DNA from: Vibrio sp. ES.051
GTDB taxonomy: Bacteria > Pseudomonadota > Gammaproteobacteria > Enterobacterales > Vibrionaceae
Direction of reading: 5' to 3'
Length of the DNA stretch: 64,000 nucleotides
Assembly (NCBI RefSeq): GCF_002563795.1
Contig: NZ_PDJL01000004.1
Span: 930,001-994,000 of the forward strand
Position numbers and translations under genes: made by a program. The notes beneath the pieces are model-generated. The model was given only the letters and a program-made list of their open reading frames with translations. It searched no databases and had not been told where the DNA came from. Numbering within the stretch: position 1 is the first letter of the stretch; each line of letters opens with the position of its first letter. Positions 44,342 through 54,309 of the stretch are shown piece after piece.

Positions 44342-44368
44342 GCTTGGTTTTAACCAAGCTTTTTTTTA
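44342..44368 (+). terminator. Terminator after htpX
   Basis: GCTTGGTT/AACCAAGC stem with T8. Confidence 0.88.
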
Positions 44369-44412
44369 TCTATTGATCGCTAACGGAGGGCATTCCGTAT
44401 TAACCTGAGGAA

Positions 44413-44450
44413 ACAAAAGTTATACAAAATTAATTTTGTACAACTTTTGT
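44413..44450. promoter_or_regulatory. 38-bp near-perfect palindrome, operator of the lipid operon
   Basis: Two 19-base halves, ACAAAAGTTATACAAAATT and AATTTTGTACAACTTTTGT, are reverse complements at 18 of 19 positions. The right end overlaps the -35 hexamer. This size and the TGTACA-type core resemble operators of B12- or light-responsive MerR-type regulators (LitR/CarH group). No such regulator gene is in the window, so the binding protein is unidentified. Confidence 0.8.
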
Positions 44451-44476
44451 CAATTGGTCTATCTTGTACGTATAAT
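44447..44476 (+). promoter_or_regulatory. Promoter of the eight-gene lipid operon
   Basis: TTGTCA (-35, 44447-44452), 18-base spacer, perfect TATAAT (-10, 44471-44476). The -35 lies in the right end of the palindrome. Confidence 0.75.
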
Positions 44477-44494
44477 AATTTTGTACAACATTTG
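44476..44494. repeat. Second copy of the operator half-site
   Basis: TAATTTTGTACAACATTTG repeats 44431-44449 at 18 of 19 positions, with 45 bases between copies (about four helical turns). It begins at the last base of the -10 hexamer and covers the probable transcription start, a placement expected for repression. Confidence 0.8.
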
Positions 44495-44515
44495 CTGGCA
44501 TGTAGGAGTAAAGGA

Positions 44516-44935
44516 ATGGACATACAGTCTGTTGGCAACATCTATCAAAAGCTTAATAAAGCAAATTTGCATCTACTTAAAGAGGTGTATCATCAAGATG
44601 TGGTATTTGAAGATGCCGCTCATCGTTTAGAAGGGTGGGACGCGCTTTCAGACTATTTCAACTCTTTATATGCCAATGTCATAAGTTGTGATTTTATTAT
44701 CCACGAACATCAACAAGTTGGTGATACCGGTTTTCTTACTTGGACCATGGACCTTCAACATCCCAAACTCCAGAAAGGGGCTCCAATTTTTGTGAATGGT
44801 GTTTCTCATCTAAAGTTCAGCGAAGGTCAAGTGATTTACCACCGAGACTATTTTGATCTCGGCGAAATGTTGTATGAAAACTTGCCTTTACTTGGGTCCG
44901 TCGTGAAAACAATTAAGCAGAGGTTAGGGCAATGA
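44516..44935 (+). CDS. NTF2-like (SnoaL-type) protein
   Basis: A 139-residue single-domain protein of the NTF2/SnoaL fold. DVVFEDAAHRLEGWDALSDYFNSLYANV followed by a beta-rich half ending HRDYFDLGEMLYENLP is the common pattern of this superfamily, whose members bind small hydrophobic ligands or act as isomerases. No catalytic activity can be assigned. The start is ATG 44516 after AAAGGA; a longer frame begins in the operator and is rejected. It is the first gene of an eight-gene operon and its stop overlaps the next start (ATGA). Confidence 0.8.
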   Translation: MDIQSVGNIYQKLNKANLHLLKEVYHQDVVFEDAAHRLEGWDALSDYFNSLYANVISCDFIIHEHQQVGDTGFLTWTMDLQHPKLQKGAPIFVNGVSHLKFSEGQVIYHRDYFDLGEMLYENLPLLGSVVKTIKQRLGQ

Positions 44936-45657
44936 GCAGTACGGTTTTAATTACTGGTGCTACGTCCGGCATTGGAAAACAGTTAGCTTTAGATTACGCA
45001 AAGTCTGGTTGGCGCGTGATTGCATGCGGGCGAAACGAGAAAGTCTTGGCAGAATTAGCCTCAACCACTCCTCTTATTGAAACACTGCAATTTGATGTGA
45101 CACAACACGAAGAAACAAAACATGTGCTGTCTTCTTTACCATTTATCCCCAGCACATGGATTTTCAATGCAGGTAATTGTGAATACATGGATGAGGGTGT
45201 GGTTGACGCGAAACTTATGGCGCGCGTTATGAATGTTAACGTTATTGGGGTGGCAAACTGCGTTGAGGCTTGTCAGCCGCATATGGAGCGAGGTCATCGC
45301 ATTGTCATCGTGGGTTCGATTGCATCTGAGGTGGCACTACCGCGAGCAGAGGCCTATGGGGCATCAAAGGCGGCGGTCAGCTACTTTGCACGAACGTTGG
45401 CAGTGGATTTAAAGAAGAAGGGCATACAAGTCGTAACGGTGTTTCCCGGTTTTGTCGAGACGCCTCTGACTGACAAGAACACCTTCGAAATGCCAATGAT
45501 CGTCTCCAAACAACACGCATCTGAAGCGATTAGAGAACAGTTGGCGGCGAATAAAAGTTATATTTATTTTCCAGCGAGGTTTACCGGTATTTTGCGTTTC
45601 ATATCGTTGTTTCCATACAGTTGGCAAGCTCGCCTAACGGCTAAACTCGTATCATAA
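44932..45657 (+). CDS. Short-chain dehydrogenase/reductase
   Basis: An NAD(P)-dependent SDR of 241 residues. The cofactor motif TGATSGIGKQ is at about 7-16, NAG at about 79-81 (IFNAGN), and the catalytic Tyr-x3-Lys in AYGASKAAVSYF at about 143-147 with an upstream Ser in VGSIAS. The substrate is unknown; in this operon a lipid or aldehyde intermediate is plausible. It overlaps the NTF2-like gene by 4 bases and precedes the FAD oxidoreductase by 12 bases. Confidence 0.88.
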   Translation: MSSTVLITGATSGIGKQLALDYAKSGWRVIACGRNEKVLAELASTTPLIETLQFDVTQHEETKHVLSSLPFIPSTWIFNAGNCEYMDEGVVDAKLMARVMNVNVIGVANCVEACQPHMERGHRIVIVGSIASEVALPRAEAYGASKAAVSYFARTLAVDLKKKGIQVVTVFPGFVETPLTDKNTFEMPMIVSKQHASEAIREQLAANKSYIYFPARFTGILRFISLFPYSWQARLTAKLVS

Positions 45658-45669
45658 GAAGGAAGAGAA

Positions 45670-46980
45670 ATGAGATCAGCAGGGAAAAAAAAGATTGCGA
45701 TCATAGGAACGGGCATATCAGGCCTAACGTGTGGATATTACTTACACAATAATCACGATGTCACCGTATTTGAAGCCAACGATTATATTGGTGGGCACAC
45801 GGCGACGGTGGACGTGAATGTCGGCGGTAAAGACTACGCGATTGATACTGGCTTTATTGTTTACAATGACAGGACTTACCCAAACTTCATCAAAATGATG
45901 AACGAGATTGGCGTCGAAGGCTTGCCGACTCAAATGAGTTTTAGTGTCCGAAACGATGGTAATGGCTTGGAGTACAACGGGCACACCATCTCAACACTGT
46001 TTGCGCAGAAACGTAATTGGGCAAACCCTAAATTTTATCGTTTTATCTTTGAGATATTAAGATTCAATAAGTTAGCGAAAACCTTTGCCAACGAGCAATC
46101 CACTAATTCGCAAACGCTGGGCGAGTTTCTTGATGAGCATCACTTTAGTGCTTTCTTTTCTGATAACTATATCCTGCCAATGGGCGCGGCAATTTGGTCT
46201 TCAACGTTGGCGGATATGCGTGCGTTTCCACTAATGTTTTTCTTACGTTTCTTCTTAAACCATGGTCTGCTGGATGTAACTAACCGACCTCAGTGGTATG
46301 TGATCAAAGGTGGCTCTCGCGCCTACATATCGCCCCTTATACAAGGGTTTTCAGACAAAATCCGTCTAAATTGCCCCGTTGAGAGAGTTGTTAGAAGTGA
46401 GCGTGGCGTGGCGGTCAAAGTCAATGGAGTGACGGAATGGTTCGATGAAGTTATTTTTGCTTGTCACAGTGACCAAGCAATGAAAATGGTTGGAGACATT
46501 ACGCAAAACGAACAGCAGATCCTAGAGGATATGGCTTATCAAGCGAATGAGGTGGTGCTTCATACGGATATTAGTTTACTGCCAAAGCGTGAGACCGCTT
46601 GGGCTTCGTGGAATTATTTGTTAGAAGGCAGTGAAGGCGAGCAGCAAAAGCTGCCATCTCTCACTTATAATATGAATATCCTCCAACACGTTCAGTCGGA
46701 ACACACTTTTTGCGTCACGTTAAATAGCTCTGAGAAAATTGACGCAAGTAAAGTTCTGCGAAAATTTGTTTATCACCATCCGGTTTTTACTACGGAATCC
46801 ATTGCTGCTCAACAGCGTAAAGATGAAATTCAAGGCGTTAAAAATACATGGTTCTGTGGCGCATATTGGTACAGCGGCTTTCACGAAGATGGCGTACGTA
46901 GTGCGTTGGATGTCGTGAAAGGTATAGAACGTAAATTCGGTGAAGAAGACATGACTAAGATAGAAAAAGGCGCAGCATAA
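45670..46980 (+). CDS. FAD-dependent oxidoreductase (amine-oxidase/desaturase-like)
   Basis: A 436-residue flavoprotein with the dinucleotide-binding start KKIAIIGTGISGLTCGYYLHNNHDVTVFEANDYIGGHTATV and a C-terminal FAD segment WFCGAYWYSGFHEDGVRSALDV. It belongs to the NAD(P)-binding/amine-oxidase superfamily group commonly found next to DUF1365 and Cfa-like genes. Residues in between (FIVYNDRTYPNFIKMM) are typical of that subgroup. Oxidation of a lipid acyl chain is a reasonable hypothesis, not shown. The stop abuts the next gene directly. Confidence 0.87.
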   Translation: MRSAGKKKIAIIGTGISGLTCGYYLHNNHDVTVFEANDYIGGHTATVDVNVGGKDYAIDTGFIVYNDRTYPNFIKMMNEIGVEGLPTQMSFSVRNDGNGLEYNGHTISTLFAQKRNWANPKFYRFIFEILRFNKLAKTFANEQSTNSQTLGEFLDEHHFSAFFSDNYILPMGAAIWSSTLADMRAFPLMFFLRFFLNHGLLDVTNRPQWYVIKGGSRAYISPLIQGFSDKIRLNCPVERVVRSERGVAVKVNGVTEWFDEVIFACHSDQAMKMVGDITQNEQQILEDMAYQANEVVLHTDISLLPKRETAWASWNYLLEGSEGEQQKLPSLTYNMNILQHVQSEHTFCVTLNSSEKIDASKVLRKFVYHHPVFTTESIAAQQRKDEIQGVKNTWFCGAYWYSGFHEDGVRSALDVVKGIERKFGEEDMTKIEKGAA

Positions 46981-47769
46981 ATGGGTAACCATATGAACAG
47001 CCAACTCTTTATCGGAAATGTAAGACATCGGCGTTTCACCCCTGTACGTCACAATCTGGACTACAATTTGTTCATGCCGGCTATTGATGTCGATGAATTA
47101 GAACAACTCGAGAAAAAAGTATGGGGTTTTGGTACGCGTTGGTGGCATTGGGCTCGGTTTAAACGTAGTGATTACCTTGGTGAAGGAAACTTGAAAAAGG
47201 CAGTACAGGATAAGTTGCAAACAATGACAGGTGTACAATGCACCGGCAAAGTGATTGCGGTCTGTCACTTGCGTTATTTGGGGCTCTATTTCAGTCCGGT
47301 TAACTTTTACTACGTCTACAATCAACAGGGTGAATGGCAATATCTACTTGCGGAAGTCAGTAATACGCCATGGAATGAACGTCATTATTACGCTCTTTCC
47401 GCAGATAAGAACGACGAGCACTTTGGCTGGGAACACGATAAAGCTTTTCATGTCTCGCCCTTTAATCCCATTGACCAGCTATACCGTTGGAAGATCAAGC
47501 CTTTGACAGACAAGCTCAATATTCATCTCGAATGCCATAAAGGTGATAAACACTTTGATGCCACGATGGCCATGAAAGCAACAGAGTTTTCCAGTAAAAA
47601 TCTGTTCAAGTGTTTGATCGTTACGCCAATTCAAACGGTAAAAGTCATGGTGGGTATTTATTGGCACGCACTAAAATTGTGGATAAAAGGGGCACCGTTT
47701 TATTCTCATCCTAAATATTCAACATCTGACGAAATAGAAGCCGATACAGATAAAAAAGATAAAAGATAA
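46981..47769 (+). CDS. DUF1365 family protein
   Basis: A 262-residue protein of unknown function. LFIGNVRHRRFTPVRHNLDYNLFMPAIDVDEL is the family-defining N-terminus, followed by LGLYFSPVNFYYVY and KAFHVSPFNP. ATG 46981 follows the previous stop without a gap; ATG 46993 is an alternative start directly before NSQLFIGNVRHRR. Members co-occur with Cfa-like methyltransferases and FAD oxidoreductases across proteobacteria, suggesting a shared lipid-modifying pathway. Confidence 0.88.
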   Translation: MGNHMNSQLFIGNVRHRRFTPVRHNLDYNLFMPAIDVDELEQLEKKVWGFGTRWWHWARFKRSDYLGEGNLKKAVQDKLQTMTGVQCTGKVIAVCHLRYLGLYFSPVNFYYVYNQQGEWQYLLAEVSNTPWNERHYYALSADKNDEHFGWEHDKAFHVSPFNPIDQLYRWKIKPLTDKLNIHLECHKGDKHFDATMAMKATEFSSKNLFKCLIVTPIQTVKVMVGIYWHALKLWIKGAPFYSHPKYSTSDEIEADTDKKDKR

Positions 47770-47793
47770 TAAAAAGAGCAAGGAGAATTCTGC

Positions 47794-49050
47794 ATGTTAA
47801 ATACCAGTTCGATAACATTGCCGCGCAAGCTTACCACGACTCAAAAAGCGGCTCGCGGAGTTATTTTTCAATGTCTGCAAAAAATAGAAATCGGCTGCTT
47901 AACTGTTATTGAGAGTTATAAAACGGAAGCGACAGAAAGAAGCGAACGATTTACCGCACCAGATGGCGAATATAATGGCCAACCAGTGGTCGCCAGTATA
48001 GAAGTTAAACACCCCGGTTTTTACTCGCGAATATTACAAGGTGGCAGTATTGCCGCAGGCGAAGCTTACATGGATGGCTGGTGGGATAGCCCAGATCTAA
48101 CATCATTAATGAAGCTAATGGCTCTTAACATGCGAGCTTTGGATAAATTAGAAGAGCAAGGCAGTTTGCTGACGAAATTATTGTATAAGTTTAGTCACTG
48201 GACAAACCGTAATTCTCAAGAGAATTCACGGAAGAACATTCATGCACACTACGACTTAGGTAACGATTTATACCAGTCGTTTTTAGACAGTAATATGCTG
48301 TACTCGTCAGCTCTCTACCTCCAAGACAACGATTCGTTAGAACAAGCGCAAATGAATAAGATGGAGCGTTTGTGTCAGCAGCTAAACCTGCAACCTTCAG
48401 ATGAAGTTATTGAAATTGGTACTGGCTGGGGAGCCATGGCGATTTACATGGCCGAGCAATATGGCTGTCATGTCACCACGACAACCATTTCAGAAGAGCA
48501 GCATGCTTATGCCGAGCAACAGATAAAGGAGCGTGGATTATCGAATAAGGTGACGTTGCTAAAGAAAGACTATCGCGATCTTAATGGGGTTTATGACAAA
48601 CTGGTCTCCATTGAAATGATCGAAGCTGTCGGTAAACAATTTCTGCCTTCTTATATCAAAAAGTGTCAATCATTACTCAAACCTGGCGGGTTAATGGCTA
48701 TTCAAGCTATCACCATTGCTGACCAGCGTTACGAGTACTACAGCAACAATGTTGACTTTATTCAGAAATACATCTTTCCTGGAGGTTTTTTGCCTTCAGT
48801 GACTTCGCTGGCTCAAACGACCACCAAGTATAGTGACTTGGTGGTACGTGATCTGTTTGATATCGGTCTGGATTATGCGAAGACGCTGAACGATTGGCAT
48901 TACAGCTTTAACCAAGCTGAAGAGCACGTACGTTCACTTGGCTATGATGACCGTTTCGTTCGCATGTGGCGTTATTACTTAAGTTATTGTGAAGGTGGTT
49001 TTTTAGCGAGAAGCATCAGCGCGATACATATGACGTTTCAAAGACCGTAA
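47794..49050 (+). CDS. cfa: Cyclopropane-fatty-acyl-phospholipid synthase family methyltransferase
   Basis: A SAM-dependent lipid methyltransferase of 418 residues. Typical segments are IHAHYDLGNDLYQSFLDSNMLYSSALY, motif I VIEIGTGWGAMAIYMAEQYG, SIEMIEAVGKQF and YIFPGGFLPS. E. coli Cfa adds methylene to unsaturated chains of membrane phospholipids; paralogues make methyl-branched or furan fatty acids. The linkage to a flavoprotein and DUF1365 suggests this may not be the housekeeping Cfa, so the symbol marks family, not proven activity. AAGGAG lies upstream. Confidence 0.88.
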   Translation: MLNTSSITLPRKLTTTQKAARGVIFQCLQKIEIGCLTVIESYKTEATERSERFTAPDGEYNGQPVVASIEVKHPGFYSRILQGGSIAAGEAYMDGWWDSPDLTSLMKLMALNMRALDKLEEQGSLLTKLLYKFSHWTNRNSQENSRKNIHAHYDLGNDLYQSFLDSNMLYSSALYLQDNDSLEQAQMNKMERLCQQLNLQPSDEVIEIGTGWGAMAIYMAEQYGCHVTTTTISEEQHAYAEQQIKERGLSNKVTLLKKDYRDLNGVYDKLVSIEMIEAVGKQFLPSYIKKCQSLLKPGGLMAIQAITIADQRYEYYSNNVDFIQKYIFPGGFLPSVTSLAQTTTKYSDLVVRDLFDIGLDYAKTLNDWHYSFNQAEEHVRSLGYDDRFVRMWRYYLSYCEGGFLARSISAIHMTFQRP

Positions 49051-49056
49051 TTCATC

Positions 49057-49569
49057 ATGAGAGTGTTTATCGCGTCGATATGGTTCCAACTCTGCTGGTT
49101 TTCAGCGGTGATCGGAACCTATCATTTGCAATGGGTCACCTTCGCGCTGACTATTACTACAATTCTTTATTGCATCAAAACCGACATTGCTTCGTTAAGG
49201 GGCATTGCCGTTATCACCGTTTCCGGCCTCGTTCTCGATACACTCAACCAACAAATTTCTGTTTTTGTTTTTCCGACGTTATGGCTTCCTGTTTGGCTGA
49301 TGTGCTTGTGGGTATTGTTCTCTTGGTATGCTTATCAACTCAGATCCGTTTTGTACCGTTTCCCGAAAACCTACGTATCAATAATAGGCGGTATAGGAGG
49401 AGTGGTCAGTTACTACGCGGGCTTCAAGCTCCAAGCCGTTGAATTTGGATTTAGTACTGGCGTCACTTTAATTATTTTGTTTGCAGAATGGGTTGCGATG
49501 ATGCTGTTAATATTAAAGGTCTACGGAAATGAAAAGCTTGAAGAGAGTCTTAACACGAAACCTGATTAG
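49057..49569 (+). CDS. DUF2878 family membrane protein
   Basis: A 170-residue integral membrane protein with four or five hydrophobic helices (about 5-50, 66-100, 106-124, 135-157) and little else. The layout and operon position match DUF2878. Its 3' end overlaps the next gene by 41 bases in another frame. Function unknown; it could move or flip an operon product. Confidence 0.78.
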   Translation: MRVFIASIWFQLCWFSAVIGTYHLQWVTFALTITTILYCIKTDIASLRGIAVITVSGLVLDTLNQQISVFVFPTLWLPVWLMCLWVLFSWYAYQLRSVLYRFPKTYVSIIGGIGGVVSYYAGFKLQAVEFGFSTGVTLIILFAEWVAMMLLILKVYGNEKLEESLNTKPD

Positions 49570-50122
49570 TGCCCTTACTTCTGCCGTGTTGCTTTGCTCA
49601 TTTACTCTGCAAGCGCAAAGTATTGGCAAAGCGAATAACGGTGTGAATTTAGACGGCTGGACAGGGTGGGAAACGGTCGGGGAGGCGCAATTGACGTGGT
49701 TTATTTTCGATATTTACCAGTCGCGTTTGAAAGCCCCTGGTGGAAAATTCGCCTCAAGCCATGATGTTTCTCCACACCCGCTTGCTTTGGAAATCAATTA
49801 TCAAAGAAATGTCAGTAAGCAAAGGCTACTAGATGTGACAGACGAACAATGGGCTAAGTTAGGTTTTTCTGACTATTATCGTGAAAAGTGGATTGCTGAG
49901 CTTAACACCATGTTCCCCAGTATCGAGAAGGGAGATCAATTAACTTATTTGACTGATGGTAAAACGGGCCAACTGCTTTTTAGACCATCAGATTCCTTGC
50001 GAGTAGAAATGGTCGGCGATATTCAAGATGAACGTATGAACGACGCATTTTTGTCGATTTGGTTATCACCAAATACCGAATTTCCCAAGCTTCGAAAACA
50101 ACTAATAGGGCAGGTTAGATAG
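49529..50122 (+). CDS. Chalcone isomerase-like periplasmic protein
   Basis: A 197-residue secreted protein with a signal peptide (hydrophobic 12-28, ending LQAQS). The mature part, WETVGEAQLTWFIFDIYQSRLKAPGGKF then LALEINYQRNVSKQRLLDVTDEQWAKLG, is the bacterial chalcone-isomerase-like fold. Plant relatives bind fatty acids or flavonoids; the bacterial role is unknown. It starts within the DUF2878 gene and its stop overlaps the GTG of the next gene by one base. Confidence 0.8.
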   Translation: MKSLKRVLTRNLISALTSAVLLCSFTLQAQSIGKANNGVNLDGWTGWETVGEAQLTWFIFDIYQSRLKAPGGKFASSHDVSPHPLALEINYQRNVSKQRLLDVTDEQWAKLGFSDYYREKWIAELNTMFPSIEKGDQLTYLTDGKTGQLLFRPSDSLRVEMVGDIQDERMNDAFLSIWLSPNTEFPKLRKQLIGQVR

Positions 50123-50655
50123 TGCTTAAACGAATTTTGAAGTCAACCGCTTTGATTACTGCTGCTTTCCTTTCGGCATGCTCAGCGGACATTGATAATT
50201 ACCAATCCTCGACACCGACCTTTGACTTATTCGGTTATTTCGAGGGTGATGTAAAAGCTTGGGGCATGGTTCAAGATTACAGCGAACAACAGACACGTCG
50301 GTTTGAAGTGGATATTGTTGGTACGGTAAAAGGGAACAAATTAACGCTTGTAGAAGACTTCGTTTTTGATGATGGAGAACTTGATCAACGAATCTGGGTG
50401 ATCACCAAACTGGATGACGGCAGTTACGAAGGAAAGGCGGATGATATTATTGGCGTTGCAACGGGTAAAGAGCAGGGAAATGCGTTGCAGTGGCAGTATG
50501 ACTTCGAATTACAAATGGATGATTCTTCGGTGAACGTCTTTTTTGATGACTGGCTCTATCGTCAAGATGAAAAACACGTATTTAATCTCACCAAAATTAA
50601 AAAGTTTGGCCTTGAAGTCGGTACGATAACCTTGTTTTTTCAAAAGCAGCCTTAA
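50122..50655 (+). CDS. DUF3833 family lipoprotein
   Basis: A 177-residue lipoprotein: Cys20 in AAFLSACSAD is the lipidation site and Ser follows, suggesting the outer membrane. The mature sequence is beta-rich and calycin-like (TFDLFGYFEGDVKAWGMVQDYS, LTLVEDFVFDDGELDQRIWVI), matching DUF3833. The GTG start is coupled to the preceding stop. It is the last gene of the operon; a terminator follows about 120 bases later. Confidence 0.82.
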   Translation: MLKRILKSTALITAAFLSACSADIDNYQSSTPTFDLFGYFEGDVKAWGMVQDYSEQQTRRFEVDIVGTVKGNKLTLVEDFVFDDGELDQRIWVITKLDDGSYEGKADDIIGVATGKEQGNALQWQYDFELQMDDSSVNVFFDDWLYRQDEKHVFNLTKIKKFGLEVGTITLFFQKQP

Positions 50656-50772
50656 CAGGGGTTGATGTACTTAAGCACGTATTAGGTTTAGGGGAGACTG
50701 TCCGCGGGCCTGATTAAATATGTTAATGCAGCGCGATTTTAAACTTGTATTTTTCAATCCTCTTAGAGACAA

Positions 50773-50804
50773 AAAAAGGTTGACGCTTTGACGTCAACCT
50801 TTTT
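50773..50804. terminator. Bidirectional terminator between lipid operon and purB
   Basis: AAAAAGGTTGACG/CGTCAACCTTTTT perfect arms with a 6-base loop between convergent genes. Confidence 0.9.
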
Positions 50805-50829
50805 CAATTTCTAGTCCATCACGGAAAAG

Positions 50830-52299
<1,470 letters not shown>

Positions 52300-52305
52300 T
52301 TAGTC

Positions 52306-52336
52306 GAAAAAAAGTAGCTCGCGATAAACGCGAGCT
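52306..52336 (-). terminator. Terminator after hflD
   Basis: AGCTCGCG/CGCGAGCT arms with a 5-base loop and T7 on the minus strand, between hflD and purB. Confidence 0.88.
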
Positions 52337-52348
52337 AGCAGGTGCATT

Positions 52349-52966
52349 TTATATTCGGGCTAACAGGATCTGAGCCTGTTCGATCATTTTCTTGCGGCCA
52401 AAGATCAGGTGACGGCGTTTGCCACCGACTTGACGCCAAAGCACCGCGCTACGAATGCCCGATAGTAGTAGCGCCCGAACTTTATGCTGGCTAGAGGTTT
52501 GTTGCAGTACCGATGGTGTGCCAGTGACTTGAATTCGTGGACCAATAGGGCTAACGACATCCAAATAAATACTTGCGAGATTGCTAAGCATTTGATCGTC
52601 TAGCAATTCAAAATGTTCCGTTTGACGTTTGGCCATCTGAATACGATCAGCAAGTTGTGACATCGCATCGTTACGAGCAGTTAACTTACGTTCTAGAGCC
52701 ATTAAGCTAATGAGATAGCGAGTAATTTCACTGCCAGATGGGGTGCTATCAATGCCTTTAACTAGGCACTCTAGACCAAGTTTTAGATCGGCTTCGCAAC
52801 CGAATACGCCAACGGTGTTAGCTGGATTTGTGTTCAAAATGGCGTTAATGGATGTTTCAAAAGCATCTTGATCACAATGTCCGTTTCGCGCCACTTGTTG
52901 AACCAAAGCAACGGCTTGGCAAATACCAGCGAAAGCGATAGTACGGTCATAAAGTGTATTCGCCAC
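52349..52966 (-). CDS. hflD: Lysogenization regulator HflD
   Basis: HflD is a peripheral inner-membrane protein known for lowering phage lambda lysogeny by binding CII; its native role is unclear, but its linkage to mnmA and purB is highly conserved. The GTG start at 52966 has AGGAG 7 bases upstream and gives 205 residues beginning [32 protein letters not shown]. The C-terminal [17 protein letters not shown] and [16 protein letters not shown] are family hallmarks. An earlier start inside mnmA is rejected. It lies 10 bases after mnmA, so the pair is one transcript. Confidence 0.94.
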   Translation of the reverse strand: MANTLYDRTIAFAGICQAVALVQQVARNGHCDQDAFETSINAILNTNPANTVGVFGCEADLKLGLECLVKGIDSTPSGSEITRYLISLMALERKLTARNDAMSQLADRIQMAKRQTEHFELLDDQMLSNLASIYLDVVSPIGPRIQVTGTPSVLQQTSSQHKVRALLLSGIRSAVLWRQVGGKRRHLIFGRKKMIEQAQILLARI

Positions 52967-52976
52967 GTAACAACTC

Positions 52977-54119
52977 CTAAGCTTGAGAATATTTAATGCG
53001 TTGTTCGATAATGCCGCCACCTAGGCAAACGTCATCTTTATAGAATACGGCAGATTGACCAGGAGTCACTGCAATTTGTGGTTCATCAAAGATCACTTTA
53101 ATGTTTTCATCATCGACAGGAATGATTGTACAAGGAATATCGTGTTGGCGGTAACGAGTTTTCACTGTGCACTTCATAACATCACGAATTGGTTCACGTT
53201 CTACCCAATGAAGTTGTGATGCAAGTAGCCCTTCTGATTTCAGGATTGGATGGTCTTTGCCTTGCACGGCAATCAAAACGTTGCGCTTGAGGTCTTTTTC
53301 ACCAACGAACCATGGTTCTTCATTGCCACCACCGCCTTTACGACCACCAATGTGTAAGCCTTTACGCTGGCCAAGAGTGTGGTACATCAGACCTTGGTGT
53401 TGGCCGATCACTTCGCCTTCTGGCGTTTCGATGTTACCAGGTTGAGCTGGTAGGTAACGGCTCAGGAAGTCGGTAAATTTACGCTCACCGATGAAACAGA
53501 TACCAGTAGAGTCTTTTTTCTTCGCTGTTACTAAGCCTTGCTCTTCCGCAATGCGGCGCACTTCTGGCTTCTCTAAATCACCAACCGGGAATAGGCTACG
53601 GCCTACTTGCTCGTGGCTGAGTGTATATAAGAAGTAGCTCTGGTCTTTGTTGCTATCTAGACCGCGTAACATTTGTGGTTTCTTCTGTTCTTCACCAGGT
53701 AATGAATTTTCTGGGAAAGAACGACGCACGTAGTGACCCATTGCGATGTAGTCTGCTTCCAGCACTTCATCGGCAAACTCAAGGAACGCTTTAAACTTAA
53801 TTTCTTTATTACAAAGAATGTCTGGATTGGGCGTACGACCTGCTTTGTATTCCGCTAGGAAGTACTCAAATACGTTATCCCAGTACTCTGCGGCAAAGTT
53901 GATGGTGTGTAGATGGATGCCTAGCTTGTCACATACTGCCTGAGCATCGGCTAAGTCTTCTGCTGCTGTGCAATATTCTTCGTTGTCATCTTCTTCCCAG
54001 TTCTTCATGAACAGGCCTTCAACTTGGTAGCCTTGTTGTTTTAGAAGGTACGCAGAAACAGATGAATCAACGCCGCCGGACATACCGACGATGACTTTCT
54101 TTTGGCTGTTATCAGACAT
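52977..54119 (-). CDS. mnmA: tRNA 2-thiouridylase MnmA
   Basis: MnmA thiolates U34 of tRNA-Lys, -Glu and -Gln using sulfur from the Tus relay. The 380 residues show the PP-loop [18 protein letters not shown], the first catalytic Cys in [12 protein letters not shown] and the second in [13 protein letters not shown]. The ATG at 54119 ([12 protein letters not shown]) is the conserved start. It is the first gene of the mnmA-hflD unit on the minus strand. Confidence 0.97.
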   Translation of the reverse strand: MSDNSQKKVIVGMSGGVDSSVSAYLLKQQGYQVEGLFMKNWEEDDNEEYCTAAEDLADAQAVCDKLGIHLHTINFAAEYWDNVFEYFLAEYKAGRTPNPDILCNKEIKFKAFLEFADEVLEADYIAMGHYVRRSFPENSLPGEEQKKPQMLRGLDSNKDQSYFLYTLSHEQVGRSLFPVGDLEKPEVRRIAEEQGLVTAKKKDSTGICFIGERKFTDFLSRYLPAQPGNIETPEGEVIGQHQGLMYHTLGQRKGLHIGGRKGGGGNEEPWFVGEKDLKRNVLIAVQGKDHPILKSEGLLASQLHWVEREPIRDVMKCTVKTRYRQHDIPCTIIPVDDENIKVIFDEPQIAVTPGQSAVFYKDDVCLGGGIIEQRIKYSQA

Positions 54120-54205
54120 TACTAAACACCACTTAATAAACGGGACGCAGATTCTATCAGAATCCACAGACCGGTGACAGTTCCGAGATCGAAATCACAC
54201 TTCGT

Positions 54206-54232
54206 TTTTTGTTGTATTTGCTACAACAAAAA
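54206..54232. other. Perfect inverted repeat in the mnmA divergent promoter region
   Basis: TTTTTGTTGTA and TACAACAAAAA are perfect 11-base arms around TTTGC. It can be an operator or a hairpin; no T-run follows on either strand beyond the arms. Confidence 0.5.
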
Positions 54233-54309
54233 CATCGAATGGGCTATTTCATAGATATAGAGAAGGTATATATGGCATAGTTGGCAAAAATCCAAGAGGT
54301 AGTGAACAA

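Noticed and set aside
44447..44515. Longer start for the NTF2-like gene
   Set aside because: It would place coding sequence across the promoter; the ATG at 44516 has AAAGGA directly upstream.
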